DNA of 6,310 nt from a bacterium (GTDB lineage Bacteria; SZUA-79; Acidulodesulfobacterales; Acidulodesulfobacteraceae). The notes under the pieces are model-generated. The model made no database searches. It was not told the origin of the DNA and was given only the letters and a program-made list of their open reading frames with translations. Position numbers and translations under genes: made by a program. Shown here in pieces: positions 1-4,404 of the stretch. Position 1 is the first letter of the stretch, and each line of letters begins with the position of its first letter. Location: contig JAKACI010000088.1 in assembly GCA_021821565.1 (NCBI GenBank), positions 1-6,310 on the forward strand, in the 5' to 3' direction.

Positions 1-455
1 TTCCTAAAGACTTTAAAAATGTTCCGACTTGGGATAAACAGATTGTTAAAGATTTCAATATAGGAATTAAATTTTTTATGTTTGAATCCGATAATTATAT
101 TATGGATTCTTTAGATATTAAATCAAATAAAATTATCAAACTTAATCTAAACATAATAGGCAGTACGTCATATTATGGTTTTAGCCCCGATTATAATGAT
201 GTTTACGAACTTGATGCCGATGAAATATTGTTTATAAATCCGCCAAAAATTTATAATGAATTTTGTAAAGAAAATAAAATGATATGCGAAGACCGAAAAG
301 GTTTGATTAATATAAATAATGATAATCATATGACTTCTATGGAAGGAGTTTTTGCCGCAGGAGATGCAGTTTTAGGCGGATCATCCGTGCCCCGCTCGGC
401 TTTGAGCGGCAAGATGGCTGCAATTAATGTTTATAAATATCTTGAAAAATTATAA
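1..455 (+). CDS. C-terminal part of FAD-dependent NAD(P) oxidoreductase (GltD-like), 5' end outside window
   Basis: The reading frame is open from the first complete codon (position 3) to a TAA at 453-455, so about 150 C-terminal residues are visible and the start lies upstream. The last third carries the FAD-binding signature of the glutamate-synthase small subunit / dihydropyrimidine-dehydrogenase flavoprotein group: a TSMEGVFAAGDAV motif (visible residues about 111-123) followed by a GG, a conserved SGKMAA helix and a C-terminal YL. ELDADEILFI just before it corresponds to the strand that precedes the last nucleotide-binding loop; the usual IG-x-x-P there is replaced by INPPK. Enzymes of this family pass electrons between NAD(P)H and FAD in the cytoplasm, often as partners of a metal-containing catalytic subunit. 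Which member this is cannot be told, because the N-terminal Rossmann motifs and upstream neighbours are missing. An ATG at 78 is internal, not the start. Confidence 0.8.
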   Translation, partial: PKDFKNVPTWDKQIVKDFNIGIKFFMFESDNYIMDSLDIKSNKIIKLNLNIIGSTSYYGFSPDYNDVYELDADEILFINPPKIYNEFCKENKMICEDRKGLININNDNHMTSMEGVFAAGDAVLGGSSVPRSALSGKMAAINVYKYLEKL

Positions 456-473
456 AATTTATTGCATAATTAT

Positions 474-490
474 ACATATGGTCTATATGT
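474..490. repeat. short perfect hairpin after the oxidoreductase gene
   Basis: ACATAT (474-479) and ATATGT (485-490) form a six-pair stem around a five-base loop, 19 bases after the oxidoreductase stop. The stem is all but free of G+C and is not followed directly by a T tract, so it is at best a weak terminator. A wider inverted repeat, TTGAAAAAT (442-450) with ATTTTTCAA (524-532), encloses it and overlaps the end of the gene. Apart from these and the tandem repeat beside them, I see nothing else in the 249-base spacer 456-704. Confidence 0.35.
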
Positions 491-497
491 TTGCTTG

Positions 498-524
498 ATG
501 CATTGAATGTATTAAATGTATTGA
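498..524. repeat. three tandem 9-bp repeats
   Basis: ATGCATTGA, ATGTATTAA and ATGTATTGA stand head to tail. Each differs from its neighbour by one or two bases. They lie in the AT-rich spacer between the oxidoreductase and the small membrane protein. No function can be assigned; they could be a protein-binding array or replication slippage. Confidence 0.55.
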
Positions 525-690
525 TTTTTCAAAAATATTAAAGTTAGTACGCATAAATTTATATAAAATATATTATTAAATTATTAATAACAATATAAAA
601 TAAACAAGAATAAGCAAACAAGTAAGAGAAATATTATATGTAATATATAGTAAAATATTTAAAAGATTATTTTTTAATTTATATATTTTA

Positions 691-698
691 AAAGGGGG
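691..698 (+). promoter_or_regulatory. strong ribosome binding site of the 37-residue protein
   Basis: AAAGGGGG ends six bases before the ATG at 705. The purine run stands out in a spacer made almost only of A and T. It is the main reason for accepting such a short reading frame as a gene. Confidence 0.7.
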
Positions 699-704
699 TT
701 TATT

Positions 705-818
705 ATGGATGAGAAACAGGCCGCAAAAATAACATGGGCGATTGTTATAGTAAGCGTGATTGCCATAGTGGCTTTAGGCATTTTTGCCGCGACGGGATTA
801 AATTATACTATATTTTAA
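705..818 (+). CDS. 37-residue single-pass membrane protein, unknown function
   Basis: A frame of 37 codons from ATG 705 to TAA 816-818 encodes a polar start (MDEKQAAKIT), one strongly hydrophobic segment at residues 11-30 (WAIVIVSV... to ...GIFAA) and a short tail ending TGLNYTIF. This is the pattern of a single transmembrane helix. Two lysines precede the helix and no charge follows it, so the positive-inside rule puts the N-terminus in the cytoplasm. G+C is clearly higher inside the frame than in the flanks, and the AAAGGGGG ribosome site is well placed. Both support real coding. There is no close partner gene: the spacer upstream is about 250 bases and nothing coding follows for 600. Small proteins of this shape often sit on larger membrane complexes, but I do not recognise this one and assign no role. 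Confidence 0.7.
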   Translation: MDEKQAAKITWAIVIVSVIAIVALGIFAATGLNYTIF

Positions 819-869
819 TATTTAAATTATGATTAAAATAAAAAAAAATTATAGCACTTCATTTTTTTT

Positions 870-956
870 AACCCGTTTACCGAGTATGATTTATAGCAGC
901 CTCTGAGCTGCTCTATACATTTATGTGAGCAGGAGTGTATGAGGTAAAAAAAGGGT
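870..956. other. G+C-richer structured island with nested stems (possible RNA or repeat relic)
   Basis: AACCCGTTTACC (870-881) can pair with 943-956 (GGTAAA, four unpaired A, then GGGT), closing a ten-pair bulged stem. Inside it AGCAGC (895-900) pairs with GCTGCT (907-912) around a six-base loop, and TAT (892-894) extends that stem past a two-base bulge to ATA (915-917). ACAT and ATGT (917-926) form a third short stem. GTATGA occurs on both sides (884-889, 937-942). The G+C content continues to about 990, in contrast with the flanks. No T tract follows on either strand, so it is not a plain terminator. I compared it by memory with 4.5S, 6S, tmRNA and common riboswitch cores and saw no match. 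It could equally be the end of a decayed mobile element. Confidence 0.4.
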
Positions 957-1304
957 GGGGTAGTTCGCTGTCTTACTGGGCTAAGTCATGTAATTTATAA
1001 TTAAGTTTTATTAATTATAAAAATATTTTTAATGCATTTATAATACTTTAACACAATGTATTTAATGATATTTATAAATTTAATATAAGATTTTAAAATA
1101 TAAAATTATAAAAAGATATAAACGATCTATCATTTTTCCTTTAGGGAAAAGAAGATATTGATAAATTGGGTATGTATAGTATATCTCTAAATTGATAAGC
1201 GTAGGACATTTCTATTTTACTAAGAAAGGATATTTTAATTCAGTTTGCCAAAAAAATCTTTAATTCTTCCAAAGATATTTATTATCTAAATTACTGCTCA
1301 ATCG

Positions 1305-1355
1305 GGAATGACTTAGAGAGGATTTATAGCTTCACCCGCTATATACAGTCATTCC
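1305..1355. repeat. palindromic repeat unit with nested hairpin
   Basis: GGAATGAC (1305-1312) and GTCATTCC (1348-1355) are perfect inverted copies 35 bases apart. Between them TATAGC (1325-1330) faces GCTATA (1338-1343) around TTCACCC. Many bacterial genomes carry dispersed palindromes built on a CGGGAATGAC / GTCATTCC core, and this looks like a degenerate copy of such a unit. It lies about 85 bases before the tRNA promoter. A structured leader RNA is the alternative. Confidence 0.5.
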
Positions 1356-1439
1356 GAAAGAAAGCATGAATAATCCGATATTGCTTATCATTGAAATATC
1401 ATTGATAGTTTTTATGGAAGAATTAAAAAATAAAACACC

Positions 1440-1468
1440 TTGACTTTTTAGTTTATTTGTATTATTAT
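1440..1468 (+). promoter_or_regulatory. promoter of tRNA-Lys
   Basis: TTGACT (1440-1445) and TATTAT (1463-1468) are separated by 17 bases, close to the sigma-70 consensus and spacing. Transcription would begin about 1475, roughly 11 bases before the tRNA. The strength fits a stable-RNA gene. Confidence 0.7.
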
Positions 1469-1486
1469 TTAAAATCTTGCTATCAA

Positions 1487-1562
1487 GAGCCGCTAGCTCA
1501 GCTGGTAGAGCACCTGACTTTTAATCAGGTGGTCGTGGGTTCGACCCCCGCGCGGCTCACCA
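1487..1562 (+). tRNA. tRNA-Lys, anticodon TTT
   Basis: All arms of a canonical 76-base tRNA can be drawn. The acceptor stem GAGCCGC (1487-1493) pairs perfectly with GCGGCTC (1552-1558), followed by discriminator A1559 and an encoded CCA (1560-1562). The D arm contains AGCTCAGCTGGTAGAGC. The anticodon stem CCTGA/TCAGG (1513-1517, 1525-1529) carries the loop CTTTTAA with TTT at 1520-1522, which reads lysine AAA and AAG codons. The T loop TTCGACC is flanked by GTGGG and CCCGC with one G-T pair. The gene is intact although an element seems to be integrated at its 3' end, as expected when the element restores the tRNA sequence it invades. It has its own promoter and no neighbouring tRNA. Confidence 0.98.
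1537..1562 (+). other. probable left attachment site (3' end of tRNA-Lys)
   Basis: A tyrosine recombinase begins its 3' end only 48 bases after the tRNA and points at it. That is the usual arrangement of elements that insert into the T arm and 3' end of tRNA genes. The shared core would then be part of the T loop to CCA segment. Exact limits cannot be set, because no second copy of GGTTCGACC or CGCGGCTC is present in the rest of the window. The right site must lie beyond 6310 if the element is still whole. Confidence 0.5.
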
Positions 1563-1588
1563 ATAAAATCAATACGTTCAAGCCTTTT

Positions 1589-1623
1589 TAATTTTATCAT
1601 TTTCGTCCGCTATGATAAAATTA
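1589..1623. terminator. AT-rich 12-pair hairpin between tRNA-Lys and integrase, possible terminator
   Basis: TAATTTTATCAT (1589-1600) and ATGATAAAATTA (1612-1623) are perfect inverted copies with an 11-base loop. On the plus strand a run of eight T begins about six bases further on, so the hairpin could end the tRNA transcript. It also overlaps the stop codon of the integrase gene (1610-1612) and may act on that convergent transcript, though no T tract follows on the minus strand. The stem has almost no G+C, so strength is doubtful. A recombinase arm site is an alternative, given its position beside the presumed attachment core. Confidence 0.45.
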
Positions 1624-2647
1624 TGATATTTTTTTTATCAAGTATATTAACTGCGCTTTTAATATGTGCTTTTGATAAATGGCTATATTTAAGCGTCATC
1701 TTAATATCTTTATGCCCCATTAATTCCTTAACCGTTGTTAAGTCAATACTAGCCATAACAAGCCTGCTTGCGAATGTATGCCTTAAATCGTGAAATCTGA
1801 AATCTAATATATGGCTCTTTTTTAACGCCGACATAAAGCTTTTTTTAATGTCATAAAACGGCTTTAATGTTTTAGGATTATAAAATAAATAATCCGTCTT
1901 GATATTCCTAATGATACAGGATAAGGCATTTAATAAGGTATCGTTAATAGGTATCTCTCGACGATCGCCATTTTTTGTCTTGTCTAAAAGAATTATCAGG
2001 TTCTTTAAATCTACTCTGTCCCACGTTAAATGCAGTATCTCCGATTTTCTCATTCCGGTATTTAACGCCGTGATTACGATAGGCTTTAAATAGCTATCAC
2101 AATTAGATATTAGCCGTTCGCTTTCATCGTCCGATAAATACCTTAGCCTGCTGACTTCGCCTTTTAGCATCTTAGCCCTGCGGATAGTTTTTAACACGTT
2201 ATCGTCTATCAATTGCCAGTCTGTAGCTTTAGTAAACATTACCTTTAATATAGCCGTTAATCTGTTTGCATAGCTGATTGAAAATCTTTTTTTAATAATA
2301 TCCGACTGCATATTTTCTATATCAAGAACCGTAAACTTGGATATTATTTTTTTACTAAAATAATCGTTAAGCGTTTTTACGAAATATCGCAGATTATTAT
2401 AGCTTTTTAGCCTACCGTTAGCATACTCAAGATACTTGATTGACAATTCCGCAAATGTTATTTGTTTAACAGGCTCTTGTTTAATAATAGGCTTGCCGTT
2501 CTTAACCTGCTCTTTTAATTCATAGACCCAGTTATCATAAAAGGCTTTAGCTTGCATTTTGCTTATTGTTTCCGTAGATTTGCGATATTGAATACCGTTG
2601 ATGCATTTTGATACCCAAAATATATTGCCCTGCTTGTAAATACCCAT
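1610..2647 (-). CDS. int: tyrosine-recombinase integrase of a tRNA-Lys element
   Basis: This 345-residue protein cuts and rejoins DNA at attachment sites through a covalent tyrosine-DNA link, inserting and, with a helper, excising its element. The full catalytic set is visible: Arg200 in NTGMRKSEILHLTW, the beta-hairpin Lys225 in DKTKNG, His286 and Arg289 in FHDLRHTFASRL, His312 in ELMGHKDIKMT and nucleophile Tyr321 in KYSHLS. Residues 1-55 (MGIYKQGNIFWVSK...) look like an arm-site DNA-binding domain, and about 64-155 like the core-binding four-helix domain. Length and domain order match phage-type integrases, with no sign of truncation. The start is fixed by GGAGGAGGTG just before ATG (2645-2647) and a one-base overlap with the upstream gene. 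It reads toward tRNA-Lys 48 bases away, which argues that this tRNA is its target. Whether the host element is a prophage, an integrative element or an island cannot be told here. Confidence 0.95.
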   Translation of the reverse strand: MGIYKQGNIFWVSKCINGIQYRKSTETISKMQAKAFYDNWVYELKEQVKNGKPIIKQEPVKQITFAELSIKYLEYANGRLKSYNNLRYFVKTLNDYFSKKIISKFTVLDIENMQSDIIKKRFSISYANRLTAILKVMFTKATDWQLIDDNVLKTIRRAKMLKGEVSRLRYLSDDESERLISNCDSYLKPIVITALNTGMRKSEILHLTWDRVDLKNLIILLDKTKNGDRREIPINDTLLNALSCIIRNIKTDYLFYNPKTLKPFYDIKKSFMSALKKSHILDFRFHDLRHTFASRLVMASIDLTTVKELMGHKDIKMTLKYSHLSKAHIKSAVNILDKKNIIILS

Positions 2648-2865
2648 TATTCACCTCCTCCGGCATTTACAGCTTGCTTTCTGTTATTGATAATATCATA
2701 TGAGTTTGAATTTAGCCAAGATAAAATTTTATCTTTATCAAAGCGTGTTATCCGTCCTATTTTGATAAACGGTATTTTTTTAGCATAGACAAGCTTGTAG
2801 ATTGTGAGCGGCGCAATATTAATTAATTCTGAAACCTGCTTAACCGTTAAAAGTTGTTTATCCAT
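2647..2865 (-). CDS. excisionase-like helix-turn-helix DNA-binding protein
   Basis: The 72-residue product has the fold pattern of the excisionase / MerR-type winged helix-turn-helix family. LLTVKQVSELINIAPLTIYK (residues 5-24) supplies the two DNA-binding helices; the wing IPFIKIGRITRF (31-42) and a closing helix DKDKILSWL follow. Such proteins bind and bend DNA near attachment sites to favour excision, or act as small regulators of the integrase operon. It starts at ATG 2863-2865 behind GGAGG (nine bases of spacing) and its TAA overlaps the integrase ATG as TAATG. The integrase ribosome site lies inside its last codons (Ala-Gly-Gly-Gly-Glu), so the two genes are very likely translated in a coupled way. 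The C-terminal 20 residues are polar and outside the fold. Excisionase is inferred from the fold and place; a pure repressor role is possible. Confidence 0.85.
   Translation of the reverse strand: MDKQLLTVKQVSELINIAPLTIYKLVYAKKIPFIKIGRITRFDKDKILSWLNSNSYDIINNRKQAVNAGGGE
2652..2661 (-). promoter_or_regulatory. ribosome binding site of the integrase inside the upstream gene
   Basis: On the minus strand GGAGGAGGTG ends four bases before the integrase ATG. It is a doubled Shine-Dalgarno core and also encodes the terminal glycines of the excisionase-like protein. It fixes the integrase start. Confidence 0.8.
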
Positions 2866-2933
2866 AATTTGTTACCTCCGTATATCTAATAAGCAAAGTT
2901 TTTGATGTTGCAGGCGGCAAAATGTATATTAAA

Positions 2934-2962
2934 GTAATATTTTAATGGTTGCGAGGCAGCAA
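2934..2962 (-). promoter_or_regulatory. candidate promoter of the excisionase-integrase operon
   Basis: On the minus strand TTGCTG (2962-2957) and TATTAC (2939-2934) are 17 bases apart, about 70 bases before the excisionase-like start. Match to consensus is moderate and AT-rich DNA gives many chance hits. A promoter further upstream, near the repeats beyond 2989, is also possible. Confidence 0.3.
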
Positions 2963-2988
2963 TTCCTATAAAATGCTATTTTTAATTT

Positions 2989-3017
2989 TGAAATTATCAG
3001 AAATTAATTAAAACAGT
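2989..3017 (+). repeat. 29-bp direct repeat, copy 1
   Basis: The 29 bases beginning TGAAATTATCAG and ending AATTAAAACAGT recur exactly at 3522-3550. This copy lies about 125 bases upstream of the excisionase-like start. The two copies flank a 504-base segment rich in inverted repeats. They could be recombinase arm sites, remains of a duplication, or a place where the segment can be lost by recombination. Confidence 0.85.
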
Positions 3018-3028
3018 TTTGAGCGTTA

Positions 3029-3066
3029 ATTTGCTGCAAATTAGACCTGTTTATTTTGCAGCAAAT
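3029..3066. repeat. perfect 12-bp inverted repeat, operator or hairpin
   Basis: ATTTGCTGCAAA (3029-3040) and TTTGCAGCAAAT (3055-3066) are exact inverted copies with a 14-base loop. On the plus strand CTTTTT follows at once, so it could serve as a terminator for plus-strand transcripts, although no plus-strand gene is seen before it. A protein-binding operator is the other reading. Confidence 0.6.
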
Positions 3067-3086
3067 CTTTTTCAATAAACTTTAAT

Positions 3087-3170
3087 ACAGTCGCCTTTAT
3101 TACATACGGATATAAGAGGACAAATTATCCTTTTATTGCATAGGGATTATTGATTATGTTACGCGACTGT
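3087..3170. repeat. 8-bp inverted repeat enclosing a 68-base segment
   Basis: ACAGTCGC (3087-3094) faces GCGACTGT (3163-3170). Within the enclosed segment AGGACAAATTATCCT (3117-3131) is an imperfect palindrome. It holds a GGACAAA word that is seen again in the large dyad at 3206-3268. At eight pairs over 68 bases, chance cannot be excluded. Confidence 0.4.
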
Positions 3171-3205
3171 TGCGATGATGTTACATATCAAAGTCTTACA
3201 TAAAA

Positions 3206-3268
3206 GAGGAATTAATTTTGTCCATATCGGACAGGTGTCCATTTTAGACAAAACTTTTAATATTCCTC
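3206..3268. promoter_or_regulatory. large nested dyad, operator- or origin-like
   Basis: Three layers of inverted symmetry share one centre near 3234/3235. The inner layer is GGACA (3229-3233) with TGTCC (3236-3240). The middle layer is TTTTGTC (3216-3222) with GACAAAA (3247-3253), spaced six bases from the inner arms on each side. The outer layer is GAGGAATTAA (3206-3215) with 3257-3268 (TTAATATTCCTC), which carries two extra bases. TGTCC occurs twice on the left half too (3219-3223), so half-sites are repeated. The pattern fits a multi-subunit repressor site or an element origin or transfer site. As RNA it would form a long bulged hairpin. It lies about 340 bases upstream of the excisionase-integrase operon. 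Confidence 0.65.
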
Positions 3269-3320
3269 ACTTCTGAACAAATTTTTATCAATTTTATTAT
3301 TTCATAAAAATATATTTAGA

Positions 3321-3353
3321 GTGAAAACAGGCAAACTGGAAGCTTGTTTCCAC
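3321..3353. repeat. imperfect 12-pair hairpin
   Basis: GTGAAAACAGGC (3321-3332) can pair with GCTTGTTTCCAC (3342-3353) with one mismatch and one G-T pair around a nine-base loop. It is one of a series of stems in this region. No T tract follows directly, so it is not a clear terminator. Confidence 0.45.
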
Positions 3354-3372
3354 TTGTGAAATTCTTGATTTT

Positions 3373-3488
3373 TTCTTTAGTAGTCAAAAAAAGCAGCGTT
3401 AATGAGCGGAGCGAATAGCTGATATAATAATAAGGCAAGTGCGGCGACCAGCGTAAGCAGAAAGACTAACAGTATAATAACTAAAGAA
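3373..3488. repeat. 116-base segment with 9-bp inverted ends and G+C-rich core
   Basis: TTCTTTAGT (3373-3381) and ACTAAAGAA (3480-3488) bound a core that is much richer in G+C than its surroundings (about 3391-3465). The core contains GAGCGGAGCGAA and two CAGCG words. No start-bearing reading frame of useful length is present; a frame from 3423 runs 29 codons without a start. It resembles a small non-autonomous mobile unit or a structured RNA locus. No target-site duplication was recognised. Confidence 0.4.
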
Positions 3489-3521
3489 GTTTATTTTTAT
3501 TTATTAATTTAATTTTTGTTA

Positions 3522-3550
3522 TGAAATTATCAGAAATTAATTAAAACAGT
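3522..3550 (+). repeat. 29-bp direct repeat, copy 2
   Basis: This is an exact second copy of the 29 bases at 2989-3017, in the same orientation. Both copies are preceded by a TTTAATTTT-like stretch, at slightly different spacing. It marks the far end of the inverted-repeat-rich segment. Confidence 0.85.
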
Positions 3551-3595
3551 CTTCTTTGAATTAATTTTATGATTTTAGCGGAAGTAATTTTAATA

Positions 3596-3617
3596 GCGGT
3601 TAAATTGGATTTACCGC
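3596..3617. repeat. bulged inverted repeat GCGGTTAAAT / ATTTACCGC
   Basis: GCGGTTAAAT (3596-3605) pairs with ATTTACCGC (3609-3617) with one unpaired T and a three-base loop. It is the last of six inverted repeats in this region and stands at the edge of a very AT-rich tract. Confidence 0.5.
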
Positions 3618-3869
3618 AACAAACTATATCGGGATGCCTGTATTTAATTATAAATATATATTTTTATTATAATAAATTTGTGATAAATTTTCAAAAACTT
3701 TCCAATTATTCAGACTTTTTGTTTATTATATAAAATCCTTTAAATAATTTATTTATTATTTATTTATAAATAATGCCCCTTTATTTAATAATTTCTCAAT
3801 AAATGTCATAAAATATGTAGATTTTATTAATTAAAATAAATAATCACAAAACATTTTTATCAAAAAATA
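3618..3869. other. very AT-rich tract without genes
   Basis: About 250 bases of nearly pure A and T (for example 3640-3680 and 3720-3860) contain no usable reading frame, promoter that I would defend, or clear DnaA box. It lies between the inverted-repeat cluster and the TCAGGCA cluster. An easily melted tract beside repeated short words is the usual build of a replication origin, but the sequence alone does not prove this. Confidence 0.4.
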
Positions 3870-3985
3870 TCAGACAAAATCAGGCAGGCTTGATTATCAG
3901 GCAATCAGGCATTAACCTTATTTTATTTGTTATATCCCTCTGCCGCGCTTACAAGACGCATCAGGCAGAGTTGATTTTTCAGGCA
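3870..3985 (+). repeat. cluster of TCAGGCA direct repeats (iteron-like)
   Basis: TCAGGCA occurs at 3880, 3897, 3905, 3961 and 3979, with a one-base variant TCAGACA at 3870. All six are in the same direction. The first and second halves also match over about 27 bases (3879-3904 and 3960-3986) with a one-base indel, so a larger unit was probably duplicated. Six copies of a 7-base word in 116 bases is far above chance. Binding sites of a replication or regulatory protein fit. The frame through the cluster is open, so a repeated coding stretch cannot be fully ruled out. Confidence 0.6.
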
Positions 3986-4370
3986 ATTACCGTAAAGCAA
4001 TTAATCAAAGATATAATAAGACCGTTTAAAATCCCCTGAAAGAGTATCTGGCAGGTATCAAATATTTTATCACAGCTACGCATAAGCCGGTTATAATAGA
4101 CAGAGAACGGCAGATTAAGAAAATATTCGGAAAAGAAATACTTGTTTATCAAATTAAACGTTAGAAAAACATAGAATTATTTCAGCTCTTGGAATAAAAT
4201 ATTACATAGACGATTATAATGCGGTAATTCATCATATAGAATTAAATTGCCCAGACTGCAAAGCGTATTGGCTTAACAGGGGGTATAAGGATAAATCATT
4301 GCCTGAGCCGGTTAATAAAATAAATAATTTAACGGAGTTTTTTAAAAAACAAAAGAGAATAACATTTTAA
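3986..4370 (+). pseudogene. broken gene for a CxxC protein, unknown function
   Basis: Three overlapping open segments in successive frames read like one protein. The first (to TGA 4037-4039) encodes ITVKQLIKDIIRPFK. The second runs from about 4030 to TAG 4162-4164, with NPLKEYLAG...KPVIIDRERQ...ILVYQIKR. The third, from 4161 to TAA 4368-4370, has LEKHRIISALGIKYYIDDYN, then NCPDCKAYWL, and ends FFKKQKRITF. Each join corresponds to one missing base, the first in a run of four A. No start codon with a ribosome site is visible, so the true 5' end may lie earlier or be lost. The CxxC pair (CPDC) could bind zinc, but two cysteines alone are not enough, and no other cysteine appears in the third segment. 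I do not recognise the family. The gene is either decayed cargo or intact in nature and broken by sequencing indels. It ends 34 bases before the next gene and may once have shared its transcript. Confidence 0.5.
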
Positions 4371-4385
4371 TTAATTATCGCAAAT

Positions 4386-4394
4386 AGAGGGTGG
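4386..4394 (+). promoter_or_regulatory. ribosome binding site of the AlbA_2 gene
   Basis: AGAGGGTGG stands ten bases before the ATG at 4405, a little further than usual. No better in-frame start with a ribosome site lies nearby. Confidence 0.6.
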
Positions 4395-4404
4395 TTATTA
4401 AATC

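Larger units (their letters stand above)
819..1439. other. 620-base region without a recognised gene
   Basis: No reading frame with a start, ribosome site and plausible composition was found on either strand. The stretch is mostly A and T but holds three islands of structure: the nested stem at 870-956, a small hairpin with TTTTCC (1134-1139) facing GGAAAA (1145-1150), and the palindromic unit at 1305-1355. ATTGATAA occurs twice, near 1158 and 1191. The layout fits an intergenic region that carries small repeats or an unrecognised RNA upstream of the tRNA gene. Confidence 0.5.

Noticed and set aside
813..850. Terminator after the 37-residue protein
   Set aside because: TTTTAAT and ATTAAAA can pair, but an A tract rather than a T tract follows on the plus strand and the stem has no G+C.
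870..990. 4.5S RNA, 6S RNA, tmRNA or a common riboswitch
   Set aside because: The conserved cores of these RNAs, as I know them, are not present on either strand.
935..1000. A short frame from GTG 935 behind a GCAGGA purine run
   Set aside because: Only about 21 codons, non-ATG start with almost no spacing to the purine run, and it lies inside the structured island; composition there explains the open frame.
1899..2093. A 64-codon plus-strand frame
   Set aside because: It lies wholly inside the intact integrase gene on the other strand, has no ribosome site and no recognisable motif.
3018..3521. Retron or reverse-transcriptase-linked RNA locus
   Set aside because: There are paired stems but no reverse transcriptase gene anywhere in the window.
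3870..3985. CRISPR array
   Set aside because: The repeated word is only seven bases, the spacing is irregular and no cas gene is present.
3618..4080. DnaA boxes that would confirm an origin
   Set aside because: The TTATCACA-like and AATCACAA-like words found here differ from the TTATNCACA consensus at several positions.
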